NCBI GenBank assembly: GCA_003024985.2
Contig: PXIH01S0030942.1
Length of the DNA: 13,228 nucleotides
Strand: one strand, 5' to 3'
DNA from: Euperipatoides rowelli
Lineage: Eukaryota > Onychophora > Udeonychophora > Euonychophora > Peripatopsidae
Made by a program: the position numbers and the translations under genes. Below are positions 1 to 7,200 of the stretch, in pieces (the first letter of the stretch is position 1; each line of letters begins with the position of its first letter). A model generated the notes under the pieces. That model saw nothing but the letters and a program-made list of their open reading frames with translations. It did not search any database and had not been told where the DNA came from.

Positions 1-1020
1 ACAAAATCTAATGAAGATCTGAGCAAAGATAACAAAAATGGAACCTTTCATTAATTGGTCAGGATTTGTCAAAATAAAGATTATTGCAAAACTTTTAAAA
101 AGTTTGTTAGTGACAACTTTTTCAATAGGTGGCACTAAAGGAAACTGCATGGCTTAAAACGGATATTGCAATTGATTCCAAACTTTGATTCTCTATTTTA
201 AACTTAATTTTGTTCATATTATAATAAATTCCGTTGCTAAAATAAATTTATATTAAAGAATATGGTAAATATTCCAAAGCAATAATTTGCCAGGAATACG
301 ATTCTTTTGTACATTTCACAGTAAGACCAATAACATCAAACTAACGAAGCTGGAAACAAATCTGTTTTATTTTACAATACAAAATTTATGATTTTTATTT
401 TATTCTGAAGAAATTAATAAAAATGAATGAAATATGACAACTAAATGAGACAAAGATTTTATTAATTCATAAGTATAGGTTACTAAAAGCTTGAATAAAA
501 ATATTTTATTACCGGTATTACAATATGTTAGTTTTTAATTTAAATATGAAATTTCTCTAAATGAATAATCTGGATATTAAAAATTTAACTCTTTTAGTTT
601 CATTATATTGTAAATAATTTAATCATAATATAAATTGTTATTACACAAAATTGTAATTATTATCAAAATGTGATCAAGTGCTGTATACTGTGCTGCTAAA
701 AATTACTTAGTAGTTTCCTTTGCAATAATAATATAATTATTAAACCATGAAATCTATGGTCACAAGGGACCTAAGAATATAGGGCCTGATGAGTTTATTA
801 CAATTTCTTTTCAGCTTATTTTCTCCACACAAAATTTCAGTAACAATATTATTTCTCAAAAAAAAAATCAGAATAATGATGTAACTTTCAGCAGACATTT
901 ATTATTACGATAATTTTATTTTTTACTTTCTCAATATTAGAATTGAAGCGTTGAGATGGTGATCTCGGCAGGCAATAATGTATCGTAAAATTTGTCTTTA
1001 TAAATGTCATATTTACTTAC
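1..1020 (-). other. Intron 5 of the Tan-like gene (partial), no recognised content
   Basis: AT-rich sequence downstream of exon 5 on the minus strand. I searched it for the next Tan exon, which should start in phase 1 and encode the RFLTRALL-like segment. I found no acceptor followed by a matching open frame, so the remaining exons are placed beyond the left edge. No repeat or RNA gene is recognised here. Confidence 0.6.
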
Positions 1021-1246
1021 GTATTCTGTTGTGAATAAAATTCTTTGGATAAAGAATATTGATACCGTACACCAATCCTGAAGAATTTGTTCCCATAGTA
1101 AAACCGGCTAAATGTCCTGGATAGCAGTAAGATATCCACTCTTCCTTTGATACCCTGCCATCACCAATCTCATCCTTTATACGAGCCTGCACCATATATG
1201 CATCTTGAGCTTCAATAAAAGCATCTTCATTATGACCTATTAATAA
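1021..1246 (-). CDS. Tan-like gene, coding exon 5
   Basis: Seventy-five codons plus one base (residues 122-196), from LLIGHNEDAFIEAQDAY to NFIHNRI. It covers the early part of the mature catalytic subunit: GHNEDA directly after the nucleophile strand, SYCYPGHLAGFTM, then GLVYGINILYP. Insect Tan has GHTEDA, SLCYAGHLPGYTM and GLVFSIN at these places. The acceptor follows a run of 16 T residues on the minus strand. The donor GTAAGT is at 1020-1015, and the exon ends in phase 1, unlike the four upstream junctions. Confidence 0.88.
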
Positions 1247-4200
1247 CTAAAAAAAAAAAAAAAATTTTGCTAATGCAAGATTAAGATTTAGGGCATTTAT
1301 GAAGTAAAAATCTTTAAATATTGGCAAACAATTAAGACTAGATCATAAATGCCCTCTCAGGAATAGTTAAGAGCATTGGTGGAACTACCAAATTTAAAGT
1401 TATATTTAAATAAAATCTTTTTATGTTTTGCTGTTTAAAATAAGTTTATGAATTTTTTTTTATATTAATTTTTTTTTTGATAGCTATACATTCGCCAAAT
1501 CAATTTGCTAGGATTTTTAAACCTTTAGGCTATATTTTTTAATTTGGATATTAATATCCTCCCTCTTCCTCTTTAAGTATTCATTTTGTTATAAAGTTAA
1601 ATATGATCTTTGACCAATACTAACATCTTATGTCTATATTATATCTTGTATTCTAATTTTCATAAATCAGATTCTTAAAAGTTCATAAATGCAGTTAGGA
1701 ATAAAAATAGTCAATGCAAATTTATCATAATTAAATTACTTCTTGCCACATTTTCAATTGATAAAAATATTCATAAACTCCTTTTACATTATCAATAGAG
1801 CAATTGGAGAAAGGGGTCTAACACTAATTCCCCCCAAACAGTTCATGCATGGTAAATCAGAGAAGATTTAGAACTAAAGAATATAAACATGAAGATGCAA
1901 GTCATTATCACTAATGTGTTTGTAAGAATTGTAATAGCTTGTGATCATTTGGGCTTCATTCAACCTTTATATGCTACCTAGGTTTATTTTTAAAAACTTT
2001 TTGTGTAAATATCAGTCTTTTGAATGGATATTGTGGATGATTTTGAAATGACCATCAGATAGCTAATTAGAATGATAGCTGGGTTGGGTGATGGGGTTGT
2101 AGTCTATCCTATTCCAAACTGTACTATGCTATGTTATGTTTCATTAAGACAAATACAATAAATCCTGGTAAATAAATAAAAAAATGGGGAATATTATAAT
2201 CAAAAGTATTTAATTTTCAACAATTTGAAAAGTCAGTTTGTTAAGCCAGGTATATTTGACTTTGATGTCAAACTATCATATGGTGTAATACTAACTTGGG
2301 ATTGTTTTGTGTTATCATTTCAAGATTGATGTGTCGATGAAATGTCATATTTATGCTCAAAAAAGAAAATACCAAAACCACATTTTCTTTGATTGTCATA
2401 TCCTGGATGAGGTTAGACAAATGGTCAATTATTGCTTGGCAATGAGCACTAGGGGCTGTGAGGTGATGGAAATTTAACATTTAGTGTTACCAATAAGAAA
2501 AGTGTAAAAATAATATTTATAGTCTGAAAAATACAAAACAAATATACCTTTCATAGAAAGTATTAATTGAATGCAGATGGAAGTAAATGATAATTGTTAT
2601 TCTATATGGTTATGATAGTACTGATATAGTATTTTAACCGATCTATCATGTACATCAATATATCAACATTCGTCATGTACACTGTACTGTAGCCTATATA
2701 CCAGAGGTGTAAATAACGCCGATCGTGATTCACCAGTCGACCGCATAATTATTTTTGGCAGACCACTAATAATATAAGGTATATTTTCTTTTAAGTCCCA
2801 ATTTTCAAAAAACCATGGAAAAATCAATAATTAAAATGATAATTAATAATAAAATTAAATGTTTGTTTTTATACTAATTGAGTTACTGTTTTTATTATCT
2901 ATGCATTTATAGAACTATCTGCTCTTCTACTTTTAATAAATAGTAAATAATTGCATATAGTGGGGATGTCACGTTAACTTTAAATGCATGAGGAAACAAA
3001 TAGGAACATTTAAAATTAAAAGTGTGTGTTGCTCAAATATGTTTTCTTGTGAAATTTGCAGTAAAAAGTGCTAAATTAATATTTTTTATGTTATAAATAT
3101 TAATCATTTTTTTGGCCAAAATAATTCGCATAGTGATAATAAGTAAAAGAAATCTTGTATTACATTTGAGTTTCTTTATAATCAAATTGTTCATTTTAAA
3201 AAAAAAGAGAGAGAACTAAATTTCATTAGTTTTATTTTTAATGTCTACAATGTTAAACATTCATTTGAAATATAACAAGTTGCTTGCTTTTAATGAGTAA
3301 TGGACTGGCCCAAGCTTTACAGTAGTAGACTAATATCAATTTTTTTTAATATATAGTATAACCAAATAAGCTTACTTTATTTGAAAAAATAAAAATAACA
3401 GCAAAGTATAAAATAAAAAACAATAAAATTCAAATCAATAATCAAAATTATAATATTTGCCCATAATTTATATAGACAGACAAATACCTTTTATTTTTTA
3501 ACACCCCCCCCCCCCAAACTAGGGAAATCGTCCATGAAATGACTTGCTAAAAAATTTTTGTTCACCCCCTATTGCCCCTCCTCCTCTCTTTCCTGTGGAA
3601 TTTTTGAAAGACTAGATCGCGGATGGATTTTCACTAGAAAAGTAGATCTTATGTAAAAATTAGTTGACACCCATAATATATATACTAATATGTAAATGGA
3701 GATGCATGATGGTTATTAGATATGTTTACCTATGATACAGTACATCATGTACACTATTTCATGATAAAGCTAATGTTTTTTAAAAAACTCCGAGGTCGGG
3801 GGTTGACCGCGTCCGAGCCCAACCAGTCCAGGGCGTTCAGCGCCCCCTTGCCCGTTTTCACCGTGAAAAAAAAGACCGTGCCAGTGTTAGGGGCACGGTC
3901 GATGAGCTCCGAGTAGCTGTACATGTCACAGAGTACCAACAGAGCAAGACAGAGTCTGAGATTATTAAAATACACTAACAGAGTAATAAAATATGGAGAC
4001 GAAAGGCGAAAAAGTGTAAAATAATAAAAAAAAAAAGCCTAATTTTAGCTAAACCTTTACTAGAAGATGCTTTTAAAGGTCTATTGTCAAACAGAAAATA
4101 AAAACAATATCTGTGGCAGGAATCGAACATGTGATGTCTTGGTTTTCCATTCTAAAGTCGGCATGCTCGCGATATCTATTACTATCTTGATGTGTACCAC

Positions 4201-7200
4201 CAAGTTGTAGACAGTAGCTACTGATATCTCATTGACTAAAAAAACAATTAATTTTTCAGCATTTAAAAAATAATCACTGCTATTGTAAAAGATCACTTAT
4301 AGTCAAAATAAGAAAATTATGTAGAGAAAGTAGTTTCTAGATAAATATTAGACCAGATAAGTCATATTTGACAAACGTAAATATCAATAAAGTTTATTTT
4401 CCTCCATTTTTAACTTTGATTGTGTTGCGATGGATTGTGAGTAGCGCTCTGAATCCTGATGCTTTTACCAGGGGTAGTAAGAGTTCACTCCTATAGTGCT
4501 CAGAGTTTATTAAAAAAACATAGGTTACCCATACTGTATTCAGATTACATAATTGAAATAGACTCTTGAGTATGACTCTAGGCTACTAATACTGGATATT
4601 TAATTGAGTACAACCATATCCCTGATCCATCCCATTTGAAAATAATGGCATGAATGAACATTTAAAAACTCCATCTACTAAAAAACAATGTAATTATCCA
4701 ATTGTTTGAAGTGGTGCTACCTACTTCTAGTTACAGTTTTGACCCCTATATTTACACAAATTTCTTATATTTAGTAAAATTTTCAAATGTTGACCCTTAA
4801 AAATAAATTTTATAAAATGAAGCAAAATGAGAAAATTCTTGAACCATCAAATTAAAAAAAAAAAAAAAAATCTTACTTGATTTGTAGAATTCACAATTAC
4901 TGTAGTACAACCAAAATCGGTCCCACCGAGAAAGGTGTCAATCTCGCCAGCAAGATGAAGAAGAAACAACTAAAAGAAAACATTATTAAATCAATAAACA
5001 ATAGTAGAACTCACATAAAAAAAAAATTAAATAGCAAAACACAATCATAAAAAATACAAACTTTCAAAAATTATTTTACTTAAAAATCATGAGGATTACA
5101 TCTGTACTTCCAGCTCCTCTTAGTATTCAGTATATTAAATTACAATTTATATTATTTAAAAATATCTTAGGCTATTGTTTCTTAATGCTCCATTAAGTAT
5201 CTTAACATTGGACAGAATGTTTGTTCCTTTAGTTAAAAACTTCACCAGAAATGAACATTATTAATTGGCTTAGTGTTAAGATGAATAGCTAGAATTGTGA
5301 TCAATAAGCTTCATTTCATAGTTGTAAAGGCATACTCATTATAATCATCTGTGGTTCATTTGTGAAAATTGTTGAGATCTAGGAAATTTGTTCTTACTCT
5401 TAATATTAAAAACATACAGCTATTTAAAACTGAAAAAAAAAATATTAAAAAAATGTTTTTGTTTCTTTAATTACTTTAATTAAATGAGTAGTTTGTGTGC
5501 TATCATAAATTAAATTACATCTCACATATTTGTTCTATCCTTTTTAAAAGCACATCATACTAGAATGAAACCATTCTATCCCTTGAATACACATTGAGTG
5601 CCTCCTTATTAGGGATTCACAAACTCAGAATCCCTCCCACAACCTAATATACTGTATATGTCATCCCTCTTTTGAATACTGTAAATGATCCTCAGCTATC
5701 ACTACTCCAATCTATAAGTGTTAGCTAATCTTTTTTTTAGAACTTTATTCCTTACAGTACTAATAGTATAATGATTTCGGTACCTTTTATAAGTTGTGTT
5801 TCCCAATATAGTGTATAACGAATCATTTGACAGTTTTTTTATTCTTACGTTATATTAATTTGCTCATATAGGGAAACATTGTGTTAACTTTCGTAATAGG
5901 ACTGTTGCTATTCAATAGTAAATGTTGTGTTAACGTGATTTGTTCAACCACGAATCGTAAACAATGTACAAAGCAACCATCTCTTGTTGCATAGGCTATG
6001 CGTTTTAAAAGAATATAGCAGGCAACTTATGCTTTTTTATTTCACTTGCTAGGAAGCGGCATGCGTTTTTCCAACACCGATCCAACGAGTTTGTACATTT
6101 TATTTAAATTTTTTTATACAGTCTAATAAGAGCAAGGTAGACTTCAAGCCAGGCATACTTTTAGTTTTGAGGAAGGTGCCGGATGCCCATCCATGGCCAC
6201 AACTGATTTCAACATTGAGCAAGCAACATGACAGGGTAATGTTAGACAAGTGTGTATTCACCTCAGACCAAGATGTGAAGGAAGCAGTGCATTTGTGGCT
6301 CGTTGCTCACCTGAAAACATTTTTTTATGAGGGCATAAAGCTTGTACAACGATGAAATAAGTGTGTTGAAAAGCAATGGGAGTATGTTAAAAAATATTAC
6401 TGTAAGCTCTGTATCTGAGCAGAAATAAACTTTATAGCTACATTGCGGATAATTAATTAGAATGATTGTTTTCGACATTAAGGCACTAAAAGTTCAAAAT
6501 AATATAGTTTCAGGAAATTCATTTTCAAATATTGGATGAGAGGGGGTTATTATTATTAACTCAAATTTATATAGGCTACAAAGGAAGCACTTTTATTTAT
6601 TTTTTCTATAATCAAGTGCTATAAACTTTAGTAATAAAAATTAGGTCTACTTATGATTTTTTTATATATGCATACATACTCCTTTCTTTAAAAATACCGG
6701 TACTCAAAAGTTGAACAAATCCTTGTTTCTTATGGATGCTACTAAAAACTGAATCCAAATGGAGCTGCTAGCTCACATATACAAAAATATTGCCTGTTGA
6801 TCAGGAAAATAAAATAATAAAAAAAGGAAGTTTGGTACGGTAATCTACACAATTTTTTAATACGGCAGACTTCAGTTACAATCAAATTTACAAAAATTAA
6901 TGAATGTTGCTATGTCACTGTGTTTGTGTTTACTGATTAGCCAAATAAGACTTTGTTAATTACTGTTGCAGGAAAAAAAAATGTTCTGTAGATTGAAATG
7001 TGAACGTGTTTTAAGGAAATAGGAAACATTTGGTATTAAGATTAGCTTGAGAATTAAAAATAGTATTCTTACTATATACTATGTTACGATTTTGCCTAAC
7101 TAAATAGTCTGAATTTTTTTTTAATTTGTTCATATATATGATTTTTAAAACGCAAAAAATAAGTATTAAATCCGCTTTACCGATAGTGAACTTGTGTTTA

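Larger units (their letters stand above)
1247..4876 (-). other. Intron 4 of the Tan-like gene
   Basis: A 3,630-bp intron with a GTAAGA donor and an AG acceptor, bordered at both ends by long minus-strand T runs. Most of it is featureless AT-rich DNA. It contains a 12-base C run at 3504-3515, a GC-rich coding-like island near 3786-3955 and a tRNA-like remnant near 4112-4200, each listed separately. Confidence 0.75.

Noticed and set aside
2268-2480. 70-codon open frame on the minus strand in intron 4
   Set aside because: No recognisable motif, composition like the surrounding intron, and not part of the Tan-like frame. A chance ORF is the simplest reading, though an unrecognised repeat fragment cannot be excluded.
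2702-2720. CAGAGGTGTAAATAACG resembles an hAT transposon end
   Set aside because: No matching inverted partner (TACACCTCTG-like) or 8-bp target duplication was found within the window; the match is too short to support alone.
3722-3916. 64-codon open frame on the plus strand over the GC-rich island
   Set aside because: The minus-strand frame covers the whole island and has strongly biased third positions. The plus frame looks like its antisense shadow and runs into unrelated AT-rich sequence.
4087-4296. 69-codon open frame on the minus strand
   Set aside because: It runs across the tRNA-like remnant and AT-rich intron with no protein-like pattern.
6263-6478. 71-codon open frame on the minus strand opposite the mariner fragment
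   Set aside because: It is antisense to recognisable transposase residues and has no motif of its own.
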